Shown piece by piece: positions 52,639-60,210 of a stretch of DNA of 64,000 nucleotides. The stretch's first letter is position 1; each line of letters starts with the position of its first letter. The notes under the pieces were generated by a model. It saw nothing but the letters and a program-made list of their open reading frames with translations, did not search any database and had not been told where the DNA came from. The translations under genes were made by a program, and so were the position numbers. The DNA is from a bacterium (GTDB lineage: Bacteria > Electryoneota > B3-LCP), in NCBI GenBank assembly GCA_026394195.1, contig JAPKYS010000010.1:62001-126000 (forward strand), written 5' to 3'.

Positions 52639-53097
52639 TCAGGTGATGACGGGCACGACAAATACTTCAGTAGTCTCGATTTCGAAGTTCATCCTGCCCT
52701 TTTCCCCCTCTATGATAAAAGTCGTCTCATCTGAGCTGACCAAATTCCCTTTTTGGTCATAACGCTTGCCCTCGCGTTCAAATCGAACTTCAACCAGCCG
52801 TCCAAGATTCTTCTGAAATTGCCACTTTAACAAAGGATGGTTGAGCCCCGGAGAGGACACTTCCAGCCTATAGTCCGGGAATTCATGCGGATAACTATCC
52901 AGAAGGTCACTGATCGCCCGGGAAAGTTCAACGCATTCGTAGATGGTGATATTGTGATCCTCGGCGTCTACGATAACACGCAACTGGGCGTGCCTTTTGG
53001 TCGAGTGCCATCTGGCGCTGATCAACCGAAAACCGGCAGTTGCAACCAACTGCTCGATTCTGTTTTCCAGTTCGAGAGAATCCACAAATCGGCTCAT
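52639..53097 (-). CDS. rimP: Ribosome maturation factor RimP
   Basis: 152 residues from ATG 53097 (MSRFVDSLELENRIEQLVAT). A longer frame to 53148 would read through the terminator-like hairpin upstream and is rejected. RimP features: GFRLISARWHSTKRHAQLRV, ITIYECVELSRAISDLLD, LEVSSPGLNHPLLKWQFQKN. It assists 30S assembly. It is the first gene of the translation supercluster. Confidence 0.93.
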   Translation of the reverse strand: MSRFVDSLELENRIEQLVATAGFRLISARWHSTKRHAQLRVIVDAEDHNITIYECVELSRAISDLLDSYPHEFPDYRLEVSSPGLNHPLLKWQFQKNLGRLVEVRFEREGKRYDQKGNLVSSDETTFIIEGEKGRMNFEIETTEVFVVPVIT

Positions 53098-53103
53098 GCA
53101 AAC

Positions 53104-53130
53104 AAAAAAGTGGGAGTACTGACCCACTTC
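53104..53130 (-). terminator. Terminator-like hairpin directly upstream of rimP
   Basis: On the minus strand AAGTGGG pairs with CCCACTT around 8 bases and is followed by a T-run ending 6 bases before the rimP ATG. It looks like a complete intrinsic terminator or attenuator in the leader of the rimP-nusA-infB operon. Confidence 0.65.
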
Positions 53131-53134
53131 TGAC

Positions 53135-53163
53135 CAAAATATAACCAAATTTATTGATGATTA
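53135..53163 (-). promoter_or_regulatory. Candidate rimP operon promoter
   Basis: On the minus strand TTGTAA, a 16-base spacer and TTATAT lie just upstream of the hairpin. Transcripts from here would begin almost at the attenuator. Confidence 0.35.
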
Positions 53164-53452
53164 CAAGACAAAAAAACGTAAAATTTCAAGCTTTTACCGG
53201 GTTACGTTTTCTCGTCAAGCAGAAGTCAGTGGCTCATATCAGGTCGCGATTTTTGATCAGTTTGATCATAAATACGAAAAAAAGGTGACTCTTCAATACG
53301 GGCGGCATCGGTCAATGTTGCTGCAGGCGCACCAGCCTTAATTCTTCGTAATTTCATAGATTACGGTAGTGCGCCACACATCGTCTCGAAGGGATCCCGA
53401 TTACCTGGAATTATTGCCTTACTGCCTGTTGATAACCAATCGCCGCATCGGG
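53164..53452. other. Intergenic upstream of rimP, no gene seen
   Basis: About 290 bases. A 100-codon plus-strand open frame (53369-53671) runs antisense through the TPR gene and is rejected. Confidence 0.4.
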
Positions 53453-54136
53453 CTATTCGCCCAGCTCTTTGAGTTTCTTCTGAGCGTCCTCGGCGAAAGC
53501 CGTTTTGGGATATTCAGAAATTACCAGCTTATACTGAGCGACCGCTTTATCATTCTGGTCCAACGCCTTATAGCAGCGTGCGGCATCAAGGTGATATTGC
53601 GGCGCTGCAAACAAATTCTTTTCAGAAGCAGCAGCTTTCAGATAAAGCTGCGCAGCCTCCTCAAATTTTGATTTCGATTCCAGGCAGGCCGCTTTGCCGT
53701 CCAGAGCAGCGGGATATAGGTATTTGTTCTTGCTGCCATGCTTCAGATAATCTTCGTAAGCCTTCAATGCCTCATCAACCTGACCGGCTTGCAGTTTCAA
53801 CTGGGCTGTTAAAACGAGCGCATGGTCACCTGAAGAAGTCCCGCGATATTTTTCCGCAATTTTGCTCAGTTCCTCGGCAGCAACTATGGGAGTACTCTGC
53901 TGCATCTTCAACTCGGCGATTCCCAATTCATAGGATGCCTGGTCTTCGGCTCTGGATTTTGATGAAATCCAAAATACGGTGATAACCGCCAGCAGGAGAA
54001 CCCCACCGACAATCTTAAGAATTGTGGCTTGATTATCCTGCAGGTATTTTTGTGCTTTGAAGAAGGTAGTGACGAATTTGTCTTCTTTTAATTCCTTCTT
54101 GGTGATTCTCTTGACCGGTTTAAGTTTCTTTGCCAT
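53453..54136 (-). CDS. Membrane-anchored TPR protein (YfgM/BamD-like layout)
   Basis: 227 residues. A basic cytoplasmic start (KLKPVKRITKKELKEDKF), one transmembrane helix (ILKIVGGVLLLAVITVFWIS) and a periplasmic helical array with about four TPR-like units follow (DEALKAYEDYLKHGSKNKYL, FEEAAQLYLKAAASEKNL, KAVAQYKLVISEYPKTAFAE). The layout, an N-terminal anchor with KKELKED, is that of YfgM-like proteins. It probably acts in envelope protein quality control; the link is by architecture only. Confidence 0.75.
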   Translation of the reverse strand: MAKKLKPVKRITKKELKEDKFVTTFFKAQKYLQDNQATILKIVGGVLLLAVITVFWISSKSRAEDQASYELGIAELKMQQSTPIVAAEELSKIAEKYRGTSSGDHALVLTAQLKLQAGQVDEALKAYEDYLKHGSKNKYLYPAALDGKAACLESKSKFEEAAQLYLKAAASEKNLFAAPQYHLDAARCYKALDQNDKAVAQYKLVISEYPKTAFAEDAQKKLKELGE

Positions 54137-54224
54137 TTATCCCTCAGTTCCCTTCTGATTATGTCCTAATTAACTCCGTTAGCGATTTTTTGTTTCAGAT
54201 CGGCTCCGCTTTTTACTATAAATG

Positions 54225-56600
54225 CTAACGCACATAGCAGAGTTTTCGCACATCGGTATGCCTAGCGGAAGTCAGGCGAAGGAAGTAAACACCGCCTGCC
54301 AAACCTTCTGGGGAAAAACTCAATTGATGTATACCCGAATCTTGCCACTCGTGAGTCAAGGTGGCGATTTGTCGCCCGGTTAAATCGAACAGCGTGACGT
54401 CTACCAATCCTGCCTGAGGCAGTGAATATTCAATTCGAGTGCTCGAATTAAATGGATTGGGAAACAGACTGCTGATCTCAAAGTTGTAGGCAACGCTCTC
54501 CGGATTTCCCGGATTCACGATCTCGACGGTATCCTGTTTTTCAAATTGGAAGCTGGTTGTATCATAGACCAGCTCCGGAGAATTTCCAACGTAGCCTTTC
54601 AGAGTGTAGATGCCGGTCGGAAAATTTGGCGGGATTTGCAGAGTCTTGTTCTCATTGTATACGCCCGGCTGCAGGTCGATGGATAAACTATCGATCGTGC
54701 CGAAAATCTGGCCATCCGGGTAGGTCAAGACGGTCCACGCCAACATTGGCAGCGTTTGTGTTTCATTATTTTCGAGCTGGATCACGTAATCGATCTGACC
54801 ACCGGTCGAAGGTACTACAATCGGCGGATTGTAGGGCAGCAGAGAGATCTGAACGTCGAGAACAGGGCCGATGTTATTCATCAGGTAGATGCCACCGGCC
54901 GCGCATCCGACCAGGAGGTCTGGACGACTGTCACCGTTCAAGTCGCCGAAGCAGGGAACGGCATTATCTCCGAAGTCCCATCCCTGATAGTACGATGTCA
55001 CCAGTGTCCAGGAAGGCAGGAGGGGATTCCCGATGTTACGGTAAAAGGATATCGTACCGGTGAGAAAGCCGCTGCCGATCAAGAGATCCAGATCGCCATC
55101 TTCATCGATATCGAGAAAAGCCGGCGCTGCAAAATTGCCCACGTCAATACCGGGCCACAGGCCCAGGTCCTGCCAGATTGGATTTGATGCCGTGCCGTCG
55201 TTTCTGACAAAGTGCATATTCCCCTCATAGGAACCGACAAAGAGATCCAGATCGTTATCGGCGTCAACGTCACCCAGTGCCGGAACTGAATTTGAGCCTA
55301 CGTTGACTCCATCGGCATAATTATATACCGGCGCCCGCCATAACGGCTGCTGCGGTGTCCCGTCATTCTGATAGAACGTAATCGTACCGTCTCCGCTGCC
55401 GACGAAGAGGTCCAGGTCACCATCGTTGTCGATATCTGCAAATGCAGGGGTTTCCTGATCGGGCAAATTGATGTTGTTGTAGGTTTCCGTAACCAGTTCC
55501 CAAGCTGCCGAATCCGATGTGCCTACATTTTCCAGGAAACTGATTCCGCCAGGTACGTGCCCTATGAACATATCGAGATCGCCGTCGTTGTCAATGTCAG
55601 CTAGAGTTGGATTGCTGTAATAGCTTGCATCGTAGTAGCCGAGATACCTCTGAGTTAATTCCCAGCGGGGAGTCGTCGCGTTACCGGTATTGGTCAGCAG
55701 GTCGAGGTTGCCGTCAGCGGTGCCGCTGATCAGATCCAGGTCTCCGTCGCCATCGATATCCCAAAATGTGGGTACACTGTTATGCCCAGCGTCGAAGATG
55801 CTTCCCATATCGATGTAGGTCGGCGCCTGTGGAGGGCCATTATTGCGGAATTGAGTAATTTCGCCGCTCAACCCTCCCATGAAGACGTCCTGCAGGGTAT
55901 CTCCGTTCACGTCGAAAACGCAGACGGACGATTTATCTCCGACGTCAAATCCGTTATAGAAGGCGCCTTGATTGCTCCACAATGGGTTTCCCGGTTGTCC
56001 GACGTTCATAAAAAAGGCAGCGCCGCCTTCGTTATGACCGATCAGCAGATCATCGTCGCCGTCGGCGTCCACATCGCGGAAGAAGGGGGTGGAGTGGTGA
56101 TCCACCATGATTTGCCCGTAATTCTCCGTGACGAAGGTCCATTGGGGAGCATGAGCCGTGCCGGTATTACGGTAGAACCAGATTGTGCCGTCCTCATTGC
56201 CCATGAACAGGTCCAGATCACCATCGTTGTCGATATCCCAGAATGCCGGAGCGCAGTGTTTGCCGACGTCGATCGAATCAAGCGCCGTGGTAACACAAAG
56301 CCAGTTGGGAGGCGAGCCGCCCAGGTTTTCAAAATAGTCGAGATAACCGTCGTGTTCGCCGACGAATAAATCGCCATCACCATCGCCGTCAATATCAACC
56401 AGAACCGGTTTACAGTAGTCGATCCCACCGTGATAAACCGCCATGTAGGTTCCGTCAAGGTAGCCTTGAACCTGCCGTTCCCAGATAAGGTCTTGAGCGG
56501 TTGCTGTTTCTAACAGAGATAGTGTTACCAGGAGCAACAGAGCATAGATCGAACTCAAGGCGATACGCGGCCATTCCTGATTCATTCTGCGAGCGTGCAT
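54225..56600 (-). CDS. FG-GAP/VCBS-repeat protein with type IX sorting domain
   Basis: 791 residues from ATG 56598-56600, chosen because AGGGAAG lies 7 bases upstream; a longer frame starts at 56627. A signal peptide ends near ETATAQ. About eleven repeats with DIDGDGDLDLFVG-type calcium loops predict a seven- or eight-bladed FG-GAP propeller. A stalk (ISLLPYNPPIVVPSTGGQID onward) distantly resembles those of the two other type IX cargoes. The sorting domain carries SSLFPNPFNSSTRIEYSL and GVYFLRLTSARHTD. It is a secreted or surface protein, perhaps an adhesin or binding protein. No partner gene is in the operon. Confidence 0.92.
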   Translation of the reverse strand: MHARRMNQEWPRIALSSIYALLLLVTLSLLETATAQDLIWERQVQGYLDGTYMAVYHGGIDYCKPVLVDIDGDGDGDLFVGEHDGYLDYFENLGGSPPNWLCVTTALDSIDVGKHCAPAFWDIDNDGDLDLFMGNEDGTIWFYRNTGTAHAPQWTFVTENYGQIMVDHHSTPFFRDVDADGDDDLLIGHNEGGAAFFMNVGQPGNPLWSNQGAFYNGFDVGDKSSVCVFDVNGDTLQDVFMGGLSGEITQFRNNGPPQAPTYIDMGSIFDAGHNSVPTFWDIDGDGDLDLISGTADGNLDLLTNTGNATTPRWELTQRYLGYYDASYYSNPTLADIDNDGDLDMFIGHVPGGISFLENVGTSDSAAWELVTETYNNINLPDQETPAFADIDNDGDLDLFVGSGDGTITFYQNDGTPQQPLWRAPVYNYADGVNVGSNSVPALGDVDADNDLDLFVGSYEGNMHFVRNDGTASNPIWQDLGLWPGIDVGNFAAPAFLDIDEDGDLDLLIGSGFLTGTISFYRNIGNPLLPSWTLVTSYYQGWDFGDNAVPCFGDLNGDSRPDLLVGCAAGGIYLMNNIGPVLDVQISLLPYNPPIVVPSTGGQIDYVIQLENNETQTLPMLAWTVLTYPDGQIFGTIDSLSIDLQPGVYNENKTLQIPPNFPTGIYTLKGYVGNSPELVYDTTSFQFEKQDTVEIVNPGNPESVAYNFEISSLFPNPFNSSTRIEYSLPQAGLVDVTLFDLTGRQIATLTHEWQDSGIHQLSFSPEGLAGGVYFLRLTSARHTDVRKLCYVR

Positions 56601-57046
56601 GTCAATGCTTCCCTTTCTATCTGACATATTTGCAGCTACAATTTAATAAAAAAAACAGGCAAAGTCAAGCGCGATTATCAGAAGCGATACGATTTTTTTG
56701 TCAATCCGTTGCAACACAGCAAAATGGTTCCAGCGAAGAGACATAAAATGCGCTAATCGATAAATGCACGCAATCACTGACATGGACAGGGTGGTGTCAA
56801 AATGTCGTGTACATCCAAGTACTTGTTTATTATAATTTTATAATATTTGATGGACGTGTCCTCTGTCAATATTTCCGACACATCGTAATATATGGAATTA
56901 TGTATCAATAATTATGATTTTGTATATTCATTATTTACAATATATTATGTGTCATTAAAGCAATTGGCACTACCTTTGCTTTTCCATCCACGAAAGCGAC
57001 GACGTCAAAGAATCCAGAAAATGCCACGTACTTTAAGGAGGTTATC
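56601..57046. other. AT-rich regulatory region with a sigma-54 promoter
   Basis: Between divergent genes. The stretch 56821-56955 is very AT-rich (runs such as TTATAATTTTATAATATTTG), as often found around bend or IHF sites between a sigma-54 promoter and its upstream activator sites. GTGTC at 56856 and GACAC at 56877 form a weak dyad that might be an activator site. Confidence 0.45.
56964..56980 (+). promoter_or_regulatory. Sigma-54 promoter, exact consensus
   Basis: TTGGCAC-TACCT-TTGCT: GG and GC elements separated exactly as in the TGGCAC-N5-TTGCW consensus. It lies 66 bases before the ATG of the small secreted protein and next to the AT-rich region. Confidence 0.85.
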
Positions 57047-57595
57047 ATGAAGCGCAAATTCAATATCACCCTGCTTGTCGGATTGTTAAGTCTGATCCTG
57101 ATCGTCACCGGAGCTTATGCCAGCGGTGGAAAATCCACTCCAAGTGTTTACAAGCCGACATTTATAGGAACAGGCGCCGCGCCGTACCAGACCGGCGAAT
57201 ACGCTCCATTTGTTCCTCTACCGGCTAATCCCGCCGGTGTCTCTTTCCAGACGACGGAAACACCCATACCAACCTATGGTTCAGCAGGAACTTTCACTCC
57301 GAGCGGTGAAGCGCCGTACTACTATGAACCCATTAAAGGCATCGAAAATCCCGGCAGTTTTGCCCCCCTCGGTCCCTGTCCGTCCGGTGTCGATCCCAAG
57401 TACGCCGGTCCGTATATCTACGGTCAGTTGCTCCCTGGCTTTCAAACTACGGAAATGAATCCCTTCAATCAGAAGCCTTCAAAAGAAATCATCCGCCAGA
57501 CCTATCCTGTGCCGCAGCGCCGCAGTGCCTCCTCGGCGACCGACGGCTGGAATGGGTTCTGGCACGGTCTGAAAGCCCGCATGACGGGTCAATAG
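57047..57595 (+). CDS. Small secreted Pro/Gly/Tyr-rich protein
   Basis: 182 residues. Signal peptide MKRKFNITLLVGLLSLILIV followed by TGAYAS. The mature part is rich in Pro, Gly, Tyr and Thr (GTGAAPYQTGEYAPFVPLPA, EAPYYYEPIKG). It has a single Cys (GPCPSG) and a basic/aromatic end (WNGFWHGLKARMTGQ). No known domain and no sorting domain are seen, so export beyond the periplasm is unclear. It has a near-perfect Shine-Dalgarno (AAGGAGG) and an exact sigma-54 promoter, so it is probably made in large amounts under the control of an activator such as the one at 60211-61584. Confidence 0.8.
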   Translation: MKRKFNITLLVGLLSLILIVTGAYASGGKSTPSVYKPTFIGTGAAPYQTGEYAPFVPLPANPAGVSFQTTETPIPTYGSAGTFTPSGEAPYYYEPIKGIENPGSFAPLGPCPSGVDPKYAGPYIYGQLLPGFQTTEMNPFNQKPSKEIIRQTYPVPQRRSASSATDGWNGFWHGLKARMTGQ

Positions 57596-57609
57596 ATCGA
57601 GCCGAAACG

Positions 57610-57664
57610 GGACGATCCAGGGGTGGATCCCTGCACTGACTGCCCAACAACCTCTGGATCGTCC
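57610..57664 (+). terminator. Overlapping hairpins downstream of the secreted protein
   Basis: Outer arms GGACGATCCAG and CTGGATCGTCC pair over 11 bases. Inside, CAGGG and CCCTG (57618-57633) form a competing hairpin. It lies 15 bases after the stop. The following T content is low, so this is either a terminator helped by Rho or a stabilising 3' structure. Confidence 0.4.
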
Positions 57665-57816
57665 AAAACCAGTGACCGAATGAGTCCGGCACCAAAGCGC
57701 ACCACGAAGTGAGAACAGACAGGGGCTGTCCGAGAGGCAGCCCTTGTAGTTTGTGAACAAGTAGACAAGTAACCAAGTAACCAAGTACAGAGGGTTGGGT
57801 AGGGGTCGGGCTTCGT

Positions 57817-57898
57817 CCCGACCCGCTAATTTGGAGTGCGGAAGCTTGCTTCCGCCTTAATGGGTATGCGGTGGCAGGCCACCGCATACCACCATTCC
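57817..57898 (+). repeat. Family C dispersed repeat, copy 2
   Basis: 60 bases identical to 9071-9130, then a few differences. Same orientation as copy 1. Confidence 0.85.
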
Positions 57899-57902
57899 AG
57901 CG

Positions 57903-57943
57903 CGTTGCGTCGGGTCTTGCGCCGCAGGCGTGTGACCTGACGC
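57903..57943 (+). repeat. Family B hairpin, copy 4
   Basis: GCGTCGGGTC arm and GACCTGACGC arm around TTGCGCCGCAGGCGTGT; nearest in sequence to copy 1 at 321-359. Confidence 0.7.
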
Positions 57944-57993
57944 TTTAACAATTGTCTGAACCACGGATTACACGGATTACACGGATAAAAACA

Positions 57994-58026
57994 AGGGCGA
58001 CCCACAGGGTCGCCCTCTTGTTGTTT
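57994..58026 (+). terminator. Terminator-like hairpin
   Basis: Perfect 10-base stem AGGGCGACCC/GGGTCGCCCT with an ACA loop, then TCTTGTTGTTTG. It is oriented to end plus-strand transcripts from the secreted-protein gene. Confidence 0.5.
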
Positions 58027-58108
58027 GGGGAGGTCAGACATTCCTGTCTGACCGTTTATATCGCCGAGTATTGAGGACGGGCAAGAATGCCTATCCGCCC
58101 CACAAAGT

Positions 58109-59830
58109 CTACTTCAGCAATACCAGCTTCTGCACCTGGCTGCAGCTCCCGAATTCCAGCCGTGCCATGTAAATACCTGATGGCAATTCGGCGGCGTCGA
58201 AAGAAACCTGCTGCACACCGGCGTCACGATAGCCATCCACCAGGGTAGCCAATAAACGGCCCCCAATATCGTAGATGGACAGCTTGACACGAGCCGCAGC
58301 CGGCAGAGTGTAGCTGATAGTAGTTACCGGGTTGAATGGGTTCGGATAGGCGTTCAGCAGAGCCGGTGTTTCCGGAACCGTTGCATTTACGGCGTACTCC
58401 TCCAGAAAATTCCCTTCGCACTTCGATTCGGAAATCCAGGGACCACCATCATCCACCGTTGACTTGGTGATGGTAAAGAAGCTGCTGTCCTGAATTATGT
58501 TGGGATAAGTTCCCACATAGGCTATGAAGTACAGCGTTCCAGACGGTATGGTTCTCGCTATGTTCTGCGTGAGCACCCGGTAGGGATGCTGACCGCCATT
58601 CAACATGCGTTGAAGCGGACCCCCAACGTTGTAGTAGTTGTTGGCGGCGTCGCGCACCTTATTCCAGAGATCCATTAACTGGGGACCCGGTAAAAGGTTG
58701 TGGATGTCGACATTATACTGGAATGAACCGCCTCCAGCTGGAATGACGATTGGTGGATGGATGGGGGAGATATTGACGTCGAGAGTTGGGGGTTGCGGTG
58801 GCAACGCAGGTGTATAATGATATCCCATATCCACAACTCCCTGATCCTGCACGCCATCCGTGCGGGTGGAGCCGATGATCATTGGGAAAGCGGGATCGCC
58901 GGCATTCACGCAAGGACTCTGCGGAAGCGGTTGGCAAGGAGGTTGCTGAAGGTGGTAACCCTCGACGAAAAGGGGATCCACATCTATGTTGCCGGTACCG
59001 GGCCAGCCACCTTCTATACATGAATAGGAAACAATGGGATTTGAATCATGGAAAATATTGGGCTGATTTCCCCATACAATACAGTTCCTTACAACTCCGT
59101 TATTTACAATAACCCCCGAATTATTAGCTGATACATTTTGTGTGAACGTGGAATTTGTGATTGTAGTTGCAGCACCGCCCCCACAGAAAATTGCCGCTCC
59201 GCTTGCCACGGAGTAGTTACCGACGAACAAGCAATTATTCACAGTCGCATTAGTGTTCTCTTCAAATCTAATTGCACCGCCAGCCCATGTACATTGGTTG
59301 TTGATAAATTCACTATTGCTGATGGATATGTCAGATTGCAGAACATACATCGCACCGCCATTCGCGTACATGTCAGTCCGATTATTTCTAAACGATGTGT
59401 GGTTAAGGGTTATGTTTGAATATTCACAGAAAATGGCTCCTGCTCCGGTGTCGGGATCATTGCCCCGTGACCATTCAAACACGCAATAAGCCAATTGAGT
59501 ATTATTGGAGGCTGAAAGGAGGACCAAATCATTCCAACCGACCAAAGTGTCCGGAGCAGTAAAGTGTATAGAATCCTGCATGGTTCCTACCGCATGTAAC
59601 GTCGCCCCTGAATTCACGATAAACCTGTAATGCCCCTGGAAGATCACCTGCACGCCGGGTTGGATGGTCAGGGTTTGATCAATTGGGACGTTGATTTCAC
59701 CTATCACGTTATAGGGGTTGTTCACTGCTGTCCAGGTTCCTGTGACCGGACCGGTAACATCGGTTGCATTGGCTATCATCGCCATGGCGCTTAACGCCAC
59801 GAACAGTAAAACTAATTTCCACGTTTTCAT
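58109..59830 (-). CDS. Parallel beta-helix protein with type IX sorting domain
   Basis: 573 residues. A signal peptide ends near IANA. Residues about 50-330 form a right-handed parallel beta-helix (ITLNHTSFRNNRTDMYANGG, ATVNNCLFVGNYSVASGAAI, TITNSTFTQNVSA) of the DUF1565/pectin-lyase-like type. Then comes the same stalk as the SBBP protein (PPIVIPAGGGSFQYNVDIHN, SSFFTITKSTV, DGGPWISES) and a type IX sorting domain (LNAYPNPFNPVTTISYTL ... KLVLLK). AAGGAG precedes the ATG. An exact sigma-54 element lies 57 bases upstream of the start. Confidence 0.92.
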   Translation of the reverse strand: MKTWKLVLLFVALSAMAMIANATDVTGPVTGTWTAVNNPYNVIGEINVPIDQTLTIQPGVQVIFQGHYRFIVNSGATLHAVGTMQDSIHFTAPDTLVGWNDLVLLSASNNTQLAYCVFEWSRGNDPDTGAGAIFCEYSNITLNHTSFRNNRTDMYANGGAMYVLQSDISISNSEFINNQCTWAGGAIRFEENTNATVNNCLFVGNYSVASGAAIFCGGGAATTITNSTFTQNVSANNSGVIVNNGVVRNCIVWGNQPNIFHDSNPIVSYSCIEGGWPGTGNIDVDPLFVEGYHLQQPPCQPLPQSPCVNAGDPAFPMIIGSTRTDGVQDQGVVDMGYHYTPALPPQPPTLDVNISPIHPPIVIPAGGGSFQYNVDIHNLLPGPQLMDLWNKVRDAANNYYNVGGPLQRMLNGGQHPYRVLTQNIARTIPSGTLYFIAYVGTYPNIIQDSSFFTITKSTVDDGGPWISESKCEGNFLEEYAVNATVPETPALLNAYPNPFNPVTTISYTLPAAARVKLSIYDIGGRLLATLVDGYRDAGVQQVSFDAAELPSGIYMARLEFGSCSQVQKLVLLK

Positions 59831-60210
59831 TGTCGTTCTCCTTTTTCTTGGGATTTCTAGTTGGGTTGATTAACAAAATTCCTCAAAGCAACCCCCGTGC
59901 CAAGAAAAAATCAAGGGGAAGGAGGTTTAATTCCTTCCCCTTTGTCGCAATTTCCCGACAGATTATGGGGTGTTTTGTCGGGGAAAAACGAAAATGCCAA
60001 TTATCTGATTCTGGACCCCATTGGGGCAAGCTAAGCCAGAATGACAATTGGCTTTTATAGTAGGAGTCGGGCGCCATGCCTGGTGTCATACCGACGAAAG
60101 CCGGTATCCAGGTTCTCTGGATTCCGGATCTCGCCCTGCGGGCGGTCCGGAATGACACGTAATCTTTCTTTATCTTAAATAATCCGTGAAATCCGTGATT
60201 CGGACAAATC
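59831..60210. other. Intergenic region with sigma-54 promoter and repeats
   Basis: 59887-59903 is a sigma-54 element for the beta-helix gene. Farther on, 60081-60160 holds GTCATACCGACGAAAGCCGG-type and TCCGGAATGACA inverted repeats, and 60168-60200 a reverse copy of the CACGGATTACACGG repeat. No gene. Confidence 0.6.
59887..59903 (-). promoter_or_regulatory. Sigma-54 promoter, exact consensus
   Basis: On the minus strand TTGGCAC-GGGGG-TTGCT, an exact match to TGGCAC-N5-TTGCW, upstream of the beta-helix type IX cargo. Confidence 0.85.

Larger units (their letters stand above)
57720..58108. repeat. Intergenic repeat island
   Basis: Holds a CAGGGGCTG/CAGCCCTTG hairpin (about 57720-57747), short AAGTAACC direct repeats, family C (57817-57898), family B (57903-57943), GGATTACACGGATTACACGG, an AGGGCGACCC-ACA-GGGTCGCCCT hairpin at 57994-58016 followed by TCTTGTTGTTT, and GGTCAGAC-ATTCCT-GTCTGACC at about 58031-58052. 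Several recur at 9-12 kb. Confidence 0.75.

Noticed and set aside
56710..56735. Reverse CTGGAACCATTTTGCT as a sigma-54 promoter for the FG-GAP gene
   Set aside because: The spacing is one base short and the -24 element is poor.
57765..57790. Short AAGTAACC tandem repeats as a CRISPR
   Set aside because: Units are only 8-10 bases with no spacers.
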